64,000 bases of DNA from Candidatus Avelusimicrobium intestinipullorum (GTDB lineage Bacteria > Elusimicrobiota > Elusimicrobia > Elusimicrobiales > Elusimicrobiaceae): NCBI GenBank assembly GCA_944324635.1, contig CALUXC010000004.1:1-64000 (forward strand). The letters are read 5' to 3'. Each line of letters begins with the position of its first letter. Within the stretch, counting starts at the first letter, position 1. The translations under genes and the position numbers were made by a program. Of this stretch, positions 46,873-56,329 are shown piece by piece. The notes beneath the pieces were generated by a model that searched no databases, was not told where the DNA came from, and saw only the letters and a program-made list of their open reading frames with translations.

Positions 46873-48240
46873 TTAGGCGCCCGTTACATTAAACCGTTTC
46901 CACCGTCCGGACAGGAAACGCCCCAGCATGACTACGGCCGTAATCGCGGCGTAAAAAGTCAGCCAGCTCCATACCCAAAATACGGACAGCTGCAGCTTAT
47001 ACACAATAAACCACGTCCCGGGGATTAACAACCCCCACGCGCATATCACCATTACCATCATGTAAAACTTCGTATCGCCCGCCCCACGTATGGCTTCGCC
47101 AAAAATCAAATACGTAGCGTCAAACAATACAAAGAAACTCACCAGCTTCATAAGCGGATAGGTTTTTTGCGTAATCAAAGCCGCATCGGGCGAAGACGCC
47201 GGGATAAACAGCCCCACAAAAAACGGCGCAAAAAAGAAGAAGGCAAAGCCCACCGCCCCCGCATAGGAATATCCTATTTTGCAGGCGTTTTTGATTACTT
47301 TTACGCTCAAGTCGGGGCGTTTTAAGCCTTGGTATTTGCTGACCAAAATTTGAATGCCGATACCCAGGCCCAAAATCACCGTAAACACGACCGGCTGCAT
47401 GGACATGACCACATTGCTTGCCTGAAGGGAAAGCGTATCAATGTTGCCAATCATAAACGTAAAAAGCGTGAATGACAAAATATCCATCAAGAACCCAAAT
47501 CCGTTCGGCAGGCCGAAGCGAAGCAGGCGGGAAAACACGGGCTTATAAAATCCGGCCAGGCGTTTTATTTTGAATTCTTTGCGCACTTTTCCGGCAAAAA
47601 TCAGCGTGCCGAAAATCAGCGTAATGGAAGCACTGCCGATAATGGTGGCCCAGGCGGCCCCTTCTATACCCATAGCCGGGAAGCCAAGCTTGCCGAAAAT
47701 CATGATATAGTCCAACGCAATGTTGACGATATTGCCCACTACGGCCGCCCACATGGGAATTTGGGTCTGCCCGCGGCCACTAAAAAAGCTGGCCAAGGCA
47801 TTGTTAATCACGGCCAGGCCGCCAAAAATGTTCAAAATAGCGAAGTATTTGATTTCCAATACACGCACCGGGGCATCATGCCCAAACGCGTTAATAACGG
47901 CAAAACCGGCAGGCGTCAGCCCGGCCAGCACCAGCGAAGAAAGCACCGCCAAAAAAATACCCTGCCACAGCGAAACGGTGACAGAGGCATATTTCCTCTT
48001 GGCGTAATACTGGGAAATAAAAACGCTTGTGTAGCTGGCCAGCCCCATAAACATAGCCGCAAACGTCATTGCCAGCACCCCTGCCGGCACGCACGCCGCC
48101 AGCGCTTCGTGCGAATACCACGCCAAAAACATACGATCCACAAATTGCATGACCACCTGCGCGGCCATCGTTACAATCAGCGGATACGACAAAAACCACA
48201 GCTCGCTAAGAGATGCCTGCGGATAGGCTTTTTTCGTCAT
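46873..48240 (-). CDS. MATE-family multidrug/Na+ or H+ antiporter
   Basis: The 455-residue product has twelve TM helices in two MATE repeats. Segments such as LWFLSYPLIVTMAAQVVMQFVDRMFLAWYSHEALAACVPAGVLAMT, ASFFSGRGQTQIPMWAAVVGNIVNIALDYIMIFGKLGFPAMGIEGAAWAT and FGEAIRGAGDTKFYMMVMVICAW are diagnostic. It exports cationic drugs or metabolites; substrate unknown. The ORF begins 14 codons earlier inside the hairpin ATGCC-AAAAA-GGCAT; ATG 48240 is preferred (MTKKAYPQ), though its GGAG is 12 bases away. Single gene. Confidence 0.93.
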   Translation of the reverse strand: MTKKAYPQASLSELWFLSYPLIVTMAAQVVMQFVDRMFLAWYSHEALAACVPAGVLAMTFAAMFMGLASYTSVFISQYYAKRKYASVTVSLWQGIFLAVLSSLVLAGLTPAGFAVINAFGHDAPVRVLEIKYFAILNIFGGLAVINNALASFFSGRGQTQIPMWAAVVGNIVNIALDYIMIFGKLGFPAMGIEGAAWATIIGSASITLIFGTLIFAGKVRKEFKIKRLAGFYKPVFSRLLRFGLPNGFGFLMDILSFTLFTFMIGNIDTLSLQASNVVMSMQPVVFTVILGLGIGIQILVSKYQGLKRPDLSVKVIKNACKIGYSYAGAVGFAFFFFAPFFVGLFIPASSPDAALITQKTYPLMKLVSFFVLFDATYLIFGEAIRGAGDTKFYMMVMVICAWGLLIPGTWFIVYKLQLSVFWVWSWLTFYAAITAVVMLGRFLSGRWKRFNVTGA

Positions 48241-48282
48241 TTCTACCAAACACTCCTTCCAACTAAAATGCCAAAAAGGCAT

Positions 48283-48313
48283 AAAAAAGCCCCGAACCGT
48301 AAGGCTCAGGGCT
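48283..48313 (-). terminator. Terminator of the cold-shock gene
   Basis: AGCCCTGAGCC-TTAC-GGTTCGGGGCT on the minus strand (stem with two wobble pairs) followed by six T. Confidence 0.88.
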
Positions 48314-48333
48314 TTCTAAAAGTCTTTCAAAAA

Positions 48334-48537
48334 TTACAGTTTGACGACTTTCACGGCCTTGGGGCCTTTTTCGGATTCCACGACTTCGAATTCCACTTCT
48401 TGACCTTCGGCCAAGGTTTTGAAACCGTCGCCCTGGATTTCCTGATAGTGAACAAAGAGATCTTTAGAACCGTCTTCGGGGGTCACGAAACCGTAACCTT
48501 TCTGGTCATTAAACCACTTAACTTTTCCTTTAGGCAT
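48334..48537 (-). CDS. Cold-shock protein (CspA family)
   Basis: The 67-residue product is a single cold-shock domain: [21 protein letters not shown] (RNP1 KGYGFV) and [10 protein letters not shown] (RNP2 LFVHY), ending [10 protein letters not shown]. It binds single-stranded RNA and DNA and melts mRNA structures. A leader of about 70 bases with an inverted repeat (AAGTACTT) and GGAAG before the ATG is typical of csp genes. Confidence 0.96.
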   Translation of the reverse strand: MPKGKVKWFNDQKGYGFVTPEDGSKDLFVHYQEIQGDGFKTLAEGQEVEFEVVESEKGPKAVKVVKL

Positions 48538-48673
48538 TTTACTAGTTACTTCCTTTTATAATTTATCAAGTACTTAAACTTAATAAGTACCTACAATTAT
48601 TATACTATAAATCAGAAAAAATGACACAAAGTTTTGAAAAAAATAATTTTGAAGCGGACCGAAGCAAAAGGGG

Positions 48674-48685
48674 TATAATTATTTT
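48674..48685 (+). promoter_or_regulatory. Likely -10 box of a leaderless ftcD transcript
   Basis: TATAAT (48674-48679) lies six bases before the ATG at 48686, without a Shine-Dalgarno. TTGAAG at 48649-48654 is a possible -35 with a long 19-bp spacer. Confidence 0.55.
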
Positions 48686-49654
48686 ATGAAAATTATGGAA
48701 GCCGTGCCAAATGTGTCCGAGGGGATTCGCTCGGACGTTATCGCAAAAATCGCTCACGCCGCGCAAACCGCTTCGCCCCACGCGAAGCTGCTGCATGTGG
48801 ACAGCAACCCCGACGCAAACCGCACGGTCCTCACGTTAGCGGGCACGCCGCAGGGCGTGTACAAAGCATCGTTTGAAATACTCAAGCAAGCGGCCCGGCT
48901 GATAGACATGCGCATTCAAAAAGGGGCCCACCCGCGCCTGGGCGCTACGGACGTTTGCCCGTTTATTCCCGTGCGCGATATGACCCTGGCAGAAGCCGCC
49001 GAGCAAGCCCGCCTGCTAGGGCAAAAAGCCGCGCAAGAACTGAGCATACCCATTTACTTTTACGAAGCAAACGCTTCCGAACCCGAGCGGCGCAACCTGG
49101 CTTTTTTACGCCGAGGCGAATACGAAAGCCTCCCGCATAAATTGCAAGAACTCCCCCCCGACTTGGGCCCTCGCACGTTTTCGGATTCGGTGGCACACAC
49201 GGGAGCCAGCGTGATAGGAGCACGAAATTTTTTAATTGCGTTTAACGTTTCTCTCAACACGCAAGACGTCCGCGCCGCCAAAGAAATTGCCGCCCTACTG
49301 CGCGAGAAAAACGGCGGTCTGCCCGCCGTAAAAGCCATTGGCTGGCTGATGCCCGGTTACCACTCGGCACAAGTTTCATTTAATCTGACGGATTATCATA
49401 TCACCGGCTTAGCGACCGTTTTTGAAGCCTGCAAGCAGCAGGCCAAGAAACGCGGCTTAGAAGTGACGGGAAGCGAATTAATAGGATTGGCGCCCGAAGA
49501 AGCCTTCTTGCAAGCGGGGCGTTTTTATGCCCCTCAACAGGAAGAAACCACGGAACTTATTCATATTGCCGCCATGCAACTGGGCTTAAACAAAATCCGC
49601 CCGTTTCATAAACGCGAGCGGATTTTAGAATACCGATTGGCAGACGTCTTATAA
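48686..49654 (+). CDS. ftcD: Glutamate formimidoyltransferase
   Basis: The 322-residue product transfers the formimino group of formiminoglutamate to tetrahydrofolate at the end of histidine breakdown. Family pattern: MEAVPNVSEGIRSDVIAKI, LLHVDSNPDANRTVLTLAG, RLIDMRIQKGAHPRLGATDVCPFIPVRDMTL, YFYEANASEPERRNLAFLRRGEYE, LIAFNVSLNTQDVRAAKEIA and AIGWLMPGYHSAQVSFNLTDY. There is no cyclodeaminase domain, as usual in bacteria of this type. No hut genes are in the window. The 3' end overlaps rsmA's 3' end by six bases (convergent). An alternative ATG lies three codons in. Confidence 0.94.
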   Translation: MKIMEAVPNVSEGIRSDVIAKIAHAAQTASPHAKLLHVDSNPDANRTVLTLAGTPQGVYKASFEILKQAARLIDMRIQKGAHPRLGATDVCPFIPVRDMTLAEAAEQARLLGQKAAQELSIPIYFYEANASEPERRNLAFLRRGEYESLPHKLQELPPDLGPRTFSDSVAHTGASVIGARNFLIAFNVSLNTQDVRAAKEIAALLREKNGGLPAVKAIGWLMPGYHSAQVSFNLTDYHITGLATVFEACKQQAKKRGLEVTGSELIGLAPEEAFLQAGRFYAPQQEETTELIHIAAMQLGLNKIRPFHKRERILEYRLADVL

Positions 49655-50416
49655 CAGCGAAAAAAGCTTGGCGTAAACGGCCGGCTCCACTTGTTCCGCC
49701 CGTACGGACGGGAGCAATTTGCAAGCTTCCATCGCGCGGGTTATTTTTTCTTTTTCATACCCGCACAAGATCCACGAGTTAAACAAGGTTTTGCGCCGAT
49801 GTAAAAAAGCCGCATTCACGATTTTCTTAAACCGTGCCCATTCTTGGGCAGGCACGCTCCACTCCGCACGGCGTTCAAACGCCAGCACCATGCTTTCCAC
49901 TTTAGGCGGCGGGTTAAAGCAGCCTCTTCCCACTTTGCAAATCGGGTTAATATGCGCGCGCAGCTGGCTGAAAACGGAAAGCGGACCGTAAAATTCTTCT
50001 CCCGCGCGGGCACGTATGCGCTGGGCCTGTTCTTTTTGAAACATAAACACCGCCGAGCGAAACAGCGGGAAAGCAAGTACTTTATCCAAAATATCGGCCG
50101 CATCAATATAGGGCAAATTGCTCACCACCGTCAGCGGCTTGTGAGCCAAGGAAGATAAATCCGTCTTTAGAAAGTTTTCTTGCACCACCCTCACGCCCGC
50201 TTCCGCCGGTATGTGTTTGTGTAAATAGGCCACCATTTCGGGGTCTATTTCCACCACGGCAAAATTTTTCTCCCCCCGTTCAATTAACCGCTGCGTCAGG
50301 GCTCCTTTCCCGGGGCCGATTTCCATCAAACATTCCGCCCTCAGCAAAAGGGCCGCGTCCACAATTTGGTTGATGACGCTTTCGTTTATCAAAAAATGCT
50401 GTCCGTATTTTTGCAT
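49649..50416 (-). CDS. rsmA: 16S rRNA A1518/A1519 dimethyltransferase
   Basis: The 255-residue product has SAM-binding motif I EIGPGKGALTQRL, acidic motif II VVEIDPEM, catalytic motif IV NLPY in VVSNLPYIDAADIL, and the C-terminal NPPPKVESMVLAFERR and AFLHRRKTLFNSW of KsgA proteins. It dimethylates two adenines in helix 45 during 30S maturation. It starts three bases after the upstream TPR gene's stop, so is co-transcribed. Length is normal for the family. No SD is clear (GGACT). Confidence 0.95.
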   Translation of the reverse strand: MQKYGQHFLINESVINQIVDAALLLRAECLMEIGPGKGALTQRLIERGEKNFAVVEIDPEMVAYLHKHIPAEAGVRVVQENFLKTDLSSLAHKPLTVVSNLPYIDAADILDKVLAFPLFRSAVFMFQKEQAQRIRARAGEEFYGPLSVFSQLRAHINPICKVGRGCFNPPPKVESMVLAFERRAEWSVPAQEWARFKKIVNAAFLHRRKTLFNSWILCGYEKEKITRAMEACKLLPSVRAEQVEPAVYAKLFSLL

Positions 50417-50419
50417 AAA

Positions 50420-52114
50420 TTAGTCCGCCAGTATTTTCAAATTGCGGGCCGCCGTTTTATTTTTGGGATCTGCGGCGAGGGCTTGTTCGTAATACGTTTT
50501 GGCTTGAGGGTCGTCCCCCGCCACGACGGAAGCCGTCCCCAGCCCCAGCAAAGCCAGCGGGTCCTGGCTATCGGCACGGTTGGCCTGCATAAACGCTTCC
50601 GCGGCGGCAGTGGCATTTCCGCGCGCCAGCGCGGCCAATCCCATTAGCAAAGAACAGGTGTTGCCAGCCGGGCACTTGTTTACATAGGTTTGCAGTTCTT
50701 CTTCGGCATCGTCCACAAACATCAGCCATGTTCTGCCCATCACCCACAGCCCCATATCATTCCCCACGATGCGCGGGTCATATACGGCTTTGGGCGCGGC
50801 GGTCATATTTTGCGTAAGCGCCGCAGGGGAAGAATAATCGGGCGTACGGCCCTGCAAAGACATATTGATATTGTAATCCGCCCCCGCTTGTGCAATCGTT
50901 TGCTCCAGGCCCGAAATAAATTGTTCTATTTGCTGTTGGCGTTCGTCCGCGCTGGCCTCCGGCAAGGAGAACATTCGCTTAAACGCGCGGGAGGCAGATG
51001 CGTCCGCCAGCTCGCCAGACGCCCGGAAATGTTGGTAGGCCTGTTCAAACGAAGTGCCTTTTTTGGAAGGGGTTTGCGTGGGTTTTGCCACGGGGTTGTA
51101 CTCCAGCGACACTTCCACATCAATCGGCTTGGAAGGCGATACTTTCTGCAAGCTTTCCTTAAACTGTTCAATTTGTTTTCTAAACGCTTCCGCCCCGCGT
51201 CCGCTGGCGCGGTACACGGCGTTTAGGGCTAGACCCTCTGCCTTAAAGCGCGTAATGGAAAAAGCTTCCTCCAACACTTCGCGTGCTTTCCGGGTGTCCC
51301 CTTGGCGCATTAACAAAAAAGCATATCTCAGGCGCGCCACATAATCGCCCGGCTTGGTGCGTACGGCTTTTTTGTAATATTTTAAGGCTTCTTTGGGACG
51401 GTTTAACTTCTCGTACAAAGCGCCCAAGCTAAGCTGTGCGTCTTCGTAATACGGGAACAGGCGCAAGGCTTTTTTGAAAGATTCTTCGGCCTGTTCGTCG
51501 CGTCCCATCGCTTCGTAAAGCGTCCCCAGCTGATAATGGTACAACGGCTCGCGCGGAGCCAGCTCCACCGCGCGGCGGAAATGCTCCAAGGCTTTTTCCA
51601 ATTTTAGCTGCACAGCGTAAGTGGAACCCAGGTTCATATGCGTATCGGCTTTCAGCGAGTCCAACTCGTTGGCCTTCAAAAAGTATTCTTGCGCCTGGGC
51701 CACATTGCCCTTCCAGCCGCTGGCAATGCCCAACAGCTGGTATGCCATGGCATTCTTCGGGTCTAGGCGGAGGGCTTCTTTGTATTCGCTTTCGGCGGCG
51801 TCCACTTGTCCGGCCCAGTACAAAGAGGCCCCCAGCAACAAATAAGGCAAAGGATCTTTGGAATTTTTAATAACGGCTTTAGCAAAACTGTTGGAAGCTT
51901 CTTTATAGCGGGCCTGCGCCATTTCCCCCATGCCGCGGCGCATATCGGTGACGGACTGCTCCAGCATAATCCGGTCCCAAACCGTTTGGGAATAGTCGGT
52001 TTTCAGCTCTTCTTTACGCAGAGAAAACGGGAAAAAGGCCGCCGCGTCCTGCGCCGCGCCCAGCCAGCATATTCCCGCCAAAACCACTATCCATAAAATC
52101 TTCAAACAAGACAT
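50420..52114 (-). CDS. Secreted tetratricopeptide-repeat protein
   Basis: The 564-residue product has a signal peptide MSCLKILWIVVLAGICWLGAAQDAAA (not a clear lipobox), then about nine TPR motifs from 60 to 330 (DPLPYLLLGASLYWAGQVDAAESEYKEALRLDPKN, ADTHMNLGSTYAVQLKLEKALEHFRRAVELAPREPLY...). A less ordered middle follows, and a final TPR-like pair near 500-560. Predicted periplasmic scaffold. ATG 52114 has TATCAT six bases before it and no SD, so a leaderless transcript is likely. It lies directly upstream of rsmA, and downstream of a terminator that closes the large envelope cluster. Confidence 0.85.
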   Translation of the reverse strand: MSCLKILWIVVLAGICWLGAAQDAAAFFPFSLRKEELKTDYSQTVWDRIMLEQSVTDMRRGMGEMAQARYKEASNSFAKAVIKNSKDPLPYLLLGASLYWAGQVDAAESEYKEALRLDPKNAMAYQLLGIASGWKGNVAQAQEYFLKANELDSLKADTHMNLGSTYAVQLKLEKALEHFRRAVELAPREPLYHYQLGTLYEAMGRDEQAEESFKKALRLFPYYEDAQLSLGALYEKLNRPKEALKYYKKAVRTKPGDYVARLRYAFLLMRQGDTRKAREVLEEAFSITRFKAEGLALNAVYRASGRGAEAFRKQIEQFKESLQKVSPSKPIDVEVSLEYNPVAKPTQTPSKKGTSFEQAYQHFRASGELADASASRAFKRMFSLPEASADERQQQIEQFISGLEQTIAQAGADYNINMSLQGRTPDYSSPAALTQNMTAAPKAVYDPRIVGNDMGLWVMGRTWLMFVDDAEEELQTYVNKCPAGNTCSLLMGLAALARGNATAAAEAFMQANRADSQDPLALLGLGTASVVAGDDPQAKTYYEQALAADPKNKTAARNLKILAD

Positions 52115-52126
52115 ATGTATATGATA
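52115..52126 (-). promoter_or_regulatory. Likely -10 box of a leaderless TPR-gene transcript
   Basis: On the minus strand TATCAT, then six bases, then the ATG at 52114; no Shine-Dalgarno. Confidence 0.5.
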
Positions 52127-52185
52127 TAAAAAACGGAAAAGCGGGCAAAGGCGTTCTTTGGATTACTAAAACCCGTTTTATAGGC

Positions 52186-52217
52186 AAAAAAATCCCCGGG
52201 AGGAAACCCTCCCGGGG
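52186..52217 (-). terminator. Terminator of the large envelope-protein gene
   Basis: CCCCGGGAGG-AAAC-CCTCCCGGGG (52194-52217) with an A and seven T on the minus strand. Confidence 0.93.
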
Positions 52218-52235
52218 AAAACTTACAAACTATCT

Positions 52236-55200
52236 TTATTCAACCGTGTATCCCACTTCTTCGCCAGCTACCGCTCCGCCGGCAGGATTGGGAATAGCGG
52301 AAGTTCTGAAGCTTCTTCCACACGGGCGAGTATTGCCGTTACTGGGCTTGGCGTTTTTGCCGTTAATACACACCGCACCGATGTATTCCAACGCTTCAGA
52401 CACCGGCATATTGCCTTGCAGACCGCAAGAGGTATCCGCTTCGTTAAAGATGTTGGCATAACTGATGTTGAAAGCATTGCGGTTCACATCATCAATCGTA
52501 CCATTCACTTTTTTACCGCCTTCGCCGGTTTTTTCCGCCGCTTTCAGCTCCGCATCGGAAGCCGTATCCTGGCGGACAAAACCTACCGCTTTGGCTAACG
52601 AACGCAACGGATAGGTGCTCGCATCAAACCCATTTCTGGCCCAGCCGCCTTTAGTAAGTTCGTTCAAGTAAGAATCGCGGCCGGTTGATCCGGCGAATTG
52701 GTCTTTCAAATCGCCGTTGGTTCTTTGGCTCCAGTTATAGCGGCCGTAATGATACGGGCGCACAGACGGGATGGCACTATAGAGGGCTTTCCCATCGGGG
52801 CCAAACGCCTGCCCACAGCCCACAAAGCGTTTATCCGCAATAATACGACCCGTAGAGTCAAACGTTAACGGAGCCGGATAATAAGACGAGTCCGGGCCCG
52901 TATAAGCCACAAACGCACCGAAAGTGTTTCTCCACACTTCTCTGTTTTTAATCATTTGCGGGTCATACGAGTTAAAAGCAATCGTCTTACCCAACGCACA
53001 CACAACATTGAGCGGCACTTGCGCATTCGGATTGCGCGTATAGGCAATGGTCATGGCGTCCACCAGCTGCGGCACGCTTACCGCGCCATTGTGCACAAAT
53101 TCTGTGCGAGCGGTGGTAAACGCTTCACTACCGTTAGTATCGGCAATCACGCTGTCAATATAAGCCTTCGTTTCTTGCTGGTTGAACATTAACGCCGCAC
53201 CTTGCCCAGATTTACGCGTGCTGCCTACAGCCGTGCAGTTTTTGGTACCCAATGCGTTGGCATAAGGCATTTGACCGCCTTTTCCGAATACCGTCAGTTC
53301 CGGCATTTTAAGCAAGCTGGCACGTTCCGTAGAGAAGCGGTCGGAAATACCTTTTTTGCCGTTCATGACGTTAGCCAATTCCAGCACCGTCTTGCCAGGT
53401 TCCGGAGCAGGTTCCGGTTCCGGTTCCGGAGCAGGTTCCGGTTCGGTTTCTACATCTACGGGGAAGCCAATCGGCTCAGATCCGTCATAGTACAAACAAG
53501 TCACTTCGCTTACCACCGAGCCGGGGAAGTCCTGGCCCAATACGCCCGTGACTTTACCGTCTTCACCGACAGATTTAATATTGCCATGGTTGCAACCGCC
53601 TTTGTTGATGGAAGATCCATCTACGTCCAGCGAATTGCACTGTCTGATTTGCCACGTAATCACTACCCGCTGATTGTCTTGTTTCATCTTGGCAATTTCA
53701 GCCGAGGTGGCTACGATCTGGTAATCATCACCTTTTCCGGGCAAATCACCCCGTTCGGTACCCAAACTATTGGTAACGAAACCGGCATTGGTGATTTCGT
53801 TGCTCCACGCACCTTTGAACGAACGAATATCTTTGTGCGGGATAAAGAACCACTGCCCTTTAGCACTGTCAATCGGAGACGTAATGGCATTGGGCTGGGT
53901 GTTGTCTTTCCCTTGCAGCGTATAAGAAATCAAGAAGCGGTTCTTCATCGCATTATACGCCGCGGCACCAGACATACCGTTAGTAAAGCTCAAGTGAGCA
54001 AACGGGAAACCTTTAGATTGTTGGCCTTTCTGAGATATATTCGCCAAGTAATCGCAGCTCACACGCACTAACGGATACGGGCAGCGCGCACCAGTTACCC
54101 AATCTTTGCCCTGTTTCGCACCTTTGGTAGAAACGGACAGGTTTTCTTTCGCACCCACGGACACCGCATCGCGAATGGCACCGCCTTCACGCAACACGGC
54201 CAAAAAGTCGTTGTACGTGGGCAAATCGCCGCCGTCCACCAACGCAACCATTTTCTTTACCTTATCCACATCGTTAGCTTGTTCGTTGATAGCCTGCACA
54301 CAATCGCCCCGCACGGGGAATTTATACTTTTTGCACTGCGCAATAGCTTCATCATACGTTTTGGCGGTGAACACGGTCTTGCCTTTGTTCGTGCCCCAAT
54401 AGCCTTTGTAAGAGAAGCCACTCGTCGTAGCAGTGGGCAGTTTTTTCTTGTCAATCTTTTTGTCTTTAATAGCCACGCTTTCAATAAACAGCGGCACAAA
54501 GTTCGCGCGGTCGGACACGGCCGTAATATTGCTGTTAAATTTCGGACCGTTTCCAATGTAACCCACTACCAATTTGCTCTTCTGTTCATCCGGAGGCAAA
54601 TTGTAGTATTCATTCAGCTTATCCGTAGGAATACCCACAACATAGTGGAGTACCTTCCAGCCGTCTTTGGTGCTAGAGAAGTTGGCCGTATAGATGCCGT
54701 CTTTGGCAAAAGTATTGCAGTCACCCGCTTCAGCAAAGGTTCCTTTGTTTTTACCAAAGAGTTTGCTCCACCAGCTGCCAAACGCAGCGCCCAAGCCATT
54801 GCTCAAGCAGTCCACACGCTGGGCAATCGGCCCCAAAGTAACGGAGTTTTTATTGCCGCCGCTCCACGGATCTTTCTGCCCTTCAGAACCGGTATATTGC
54901 ATCAAGGCATAGCAACCGCCTTTGGTCATTTTTTTACCGTATTCCTGACATTTAGAGCAGTTATCCCAATCTTCCTGCGTCATTTTTCCGCATTTATCTT
55001 CATTACCGGCACCGGCCGCGGCACCAAACATCTTGCCCATGGACCAATCATCCGTGCCCGTAATCAAGCAGGAGAACACGCCGCTTAACAGGCCCTGCAA
55101 GAGTTTGTCTTTCCACTTAATCCAGTCCCATTTGCGGTTAAAGTCCGCTTCCCATTCCATCTGGGCGCGGCGCTTCATCATATCCCACCACCAGGGTTCT

Positions 55201-56117
55201 TTGCCGTTAAACGCAAAGCGGCGTTCCAATTTGCCGGTACCGCCGCCGGGGCCAAAAGAACCGCCGGTCAACCCGCCAATTTTGCCGGGTTCAATGGGTT
55301 TCATCTGCGCATCCATCAACGCCTGCATGGCGTTGGCTTTGGACATAGCGTCTTTAGAGCGTCTGGCTTCAGCCGCGGCACCTTGACCGAAATAGCTGCG
55401 GCTCGGTTTTCCGGCCGCTTGCAGCGGCTGCAGAGAAACCGGTTTCGGGCTATTTTTCGGGCCTTCGGCCGATACTTTTTTAGCAGCGCTCTTCAAGCCG
55501 CCGCCCCACATGCCTACACCCAATTTTCCGCCGCCGCGGCTGGTTAAACCGGCCGAAGCTAACGGATTAATTTTGGTTGCCGCACGGCGGAAAGCCGCCC
55601 GCGTGGCAGGGGCCGCACTTCTCTTGTAGATATTGGTATTATTTTCTTCTACAGAAGTATCGGTATAAGAAGAATTATCTTCCAACCCGCTGCGATCATC
55701 AAAATTATCCATAGGATAATCGCCGCCGGATTCTTCTTCCGAATTAAAACCTTTAATCAGGCTCAGCGGATCACGCCCGGCGAGTTGGGCAATTTGTCCT
55801 TCCGGATCCCCGGTAACCGTATCAAAGCCGTACCGTTCGGGATCGAATATGGATTCCTCGCTTCCGGGGGTGACCATAGGTTCTTCATTTACCTGGCCGC
55901 TGTACTTATACAAGAACGGCAACAGTAAAAGTGCCACCAAGGCCGCAATGAAGAACGGCGCATCCCTTTTCGTTCTCTCAAAGAGAGTCTTTTTGGGCTT
56001 GCCGTCGCTCCCGATTTTGGAGGAAATACGATTAGCAAAAGACTTAAAAGCAGCGGGCTTGCTGTTTTTAATCTTATCGCTAAAGGTAAAACTATCCTTC
56101 TTTTTTTCCTCTGGCAT
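52236..56117 (-). CDS. Giant membrane-anchored envelope protein (unknown)
   Basis: The 1293-residue product has a basic cytoplasmic N-terminus (1-52), one TM helix (about 53-70, FFIAALVALLLLPFLY), then a large exported domain. An Ala/Gly-rich section (180-310) contains AAAEARRSKDAMSKANAMQALMDAQ...GGLTGGSFGPGGG, resembling a motif in its upstream neighbours. Cys residues are numerous from 365 on (DKCGKM, CSKCQEYGKKM, GGCYAL), so disulfides are likely. An acidic Pro-Glu repeat linker (about 889-908) separates two halves. No family is recognised. It is the last gene of the cluster, after a 212-bp leader with its own promoter; terminator behind. Confidence 0.8.
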   Translation of the reverse strand: MPEEKKKDSFTFSDKIKNSKPAAFKSFANRISSKIGSDGKPKKTLFERTKRDAPFFIAALVALLLLPFLYKYSGQVNEEPMVTPGSEESIFDPERYGFDTVTGDPEGQIAQLAGRDPLSLIKGFNSEEESGGDYPMDNFDDRSGLEDNSSYTDTSVEENNTNIYKRSAAPATRAAFRRAATKINPLASAGLTSRGGGKLGVGMWGGGLKSAAKKVSAEGPKNSPKPVSLQPLQAAGKPSRSYFGQGAAAEARRSKDAMSKANAMQALMDAQMKPIEPGKIGGLTGGSFGPGGGTGKLERRFAFNGKEPWWWDMMKRRAQMEWEADFNRKWDWIKWKDKLLQGLLSGVFSCLITGTDDWSMGKMFGAAAGAGNEDKCGKMTQEDWDNCSKCQEYGKKMTKGGCYALMQYTGSEGQKDPWSGGNKNSVTLGPIAQRVDCLSNGLGAAFGSWWSKLFGKNKGTFAEAGDCNTFAKDGIYTANFSSTKDGWKVLHYVVGIPTDKLNEYYNLPPDEQKSKLVVGYIGNGPKFNSNITAVSDRANFVPLFIESVAIKDKKIDKKKLPTATTSGFSYKGYWGTNKGKTVFTAKTYDEAIAQCKKYKFPVRGDCVQAINEQANDVDKVKKMVALVDGGDLPTYNDFLAVLREGGAIRDAVSVGAKENLSVSTKGAKQGKDWVTGARCPYPLVRVSCDYLANISQKGQQSKGFPFAHLSFTNGMSGAAAYNAMKNRFLISYTLQGKDNTQPNAITSPIDSAKGQWFFIPHKDIRSFKGAWSNEITNAGFVTNSLGTERGDLPGKGDDYQIVATSAEIAKMKQDNQRVVITWQIRQCNSLDVDGSSINKGGCNHGNIKSVGEDGKVTGVLGQDFPGSVVSEVTCLYYDGSEPIGFPVDVETEPEPAPEPEPEPAPEPGKTVLELANVMNGKKGISDRFSTERASLLKMPELTVFGKGGQMPYANALGTKNCTAVGSTRKSGQGAALMFNQQETKAYIDSVIADTNGSEAFTTARTEFVHNGAVSVPQLVDAMTIAYTRNPNAQVPLNVVCALGKTIAFNSYDPQMIKNREVWRNTFGAFVAYTGPDSSYYPAPLTFDSTGRIIADKRFVGCGQAFGPDGKALYSAIPSVRPYHYGRYNWSQRTNGDLKDQFAGSTGRDSYLNELTKGGWARNGFDASTYPLRSLAKAVGFVRQDTASDAELKAAEKTGEGGKKVNGTIDDVNRNAFNISYANIFNEADTSCGLQGNMPVSEALEYIGAVCINGKNAKPSNGNTRPCGRSFRTSAIPNPAGGAVAGEEVGYTVE

Positions 56118-56329
56118 AAAAGCCTCCTATTAAAATAAAACTGCTCGGTTTGGCTCCCGAAGGAGCGCGGGGAAAAATTTTTTACGTCGGAGAAATTTTC
56201 CCGTTTACCTCTTTTCTATAATAAAGAAATTCGTTGTTCAGAGATGGTCCCCCACTCCGTAACAACTTTCTTTATCACGCACTTCCTTACTTCTATTATA
56301 CAATTAAATCCGGCTTTTTCAAGGGGGAT
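56118..56329 (-). other. Leader region of the giant envelope gene with hairpin
   Basis: About 170 bases lie between the expected transcription start and the ATG. It holds GCTCC-TTCG-GGAGC (about 56145-56165) and an A/T-rich stretch before AGGAGG. No gene is present. Leader-based control is possible. Confidence 0.45.
56295..56322 (-). promoter_or_regulatory. Promoter of the giant envelope gene
   Basis: On the minus strand TTGAAA (56322-56317), 16-bp spacer, TATAAT (56300-56295). It lies partly just after the stop of the preceding gene at 56330. Confidence 0.65.
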
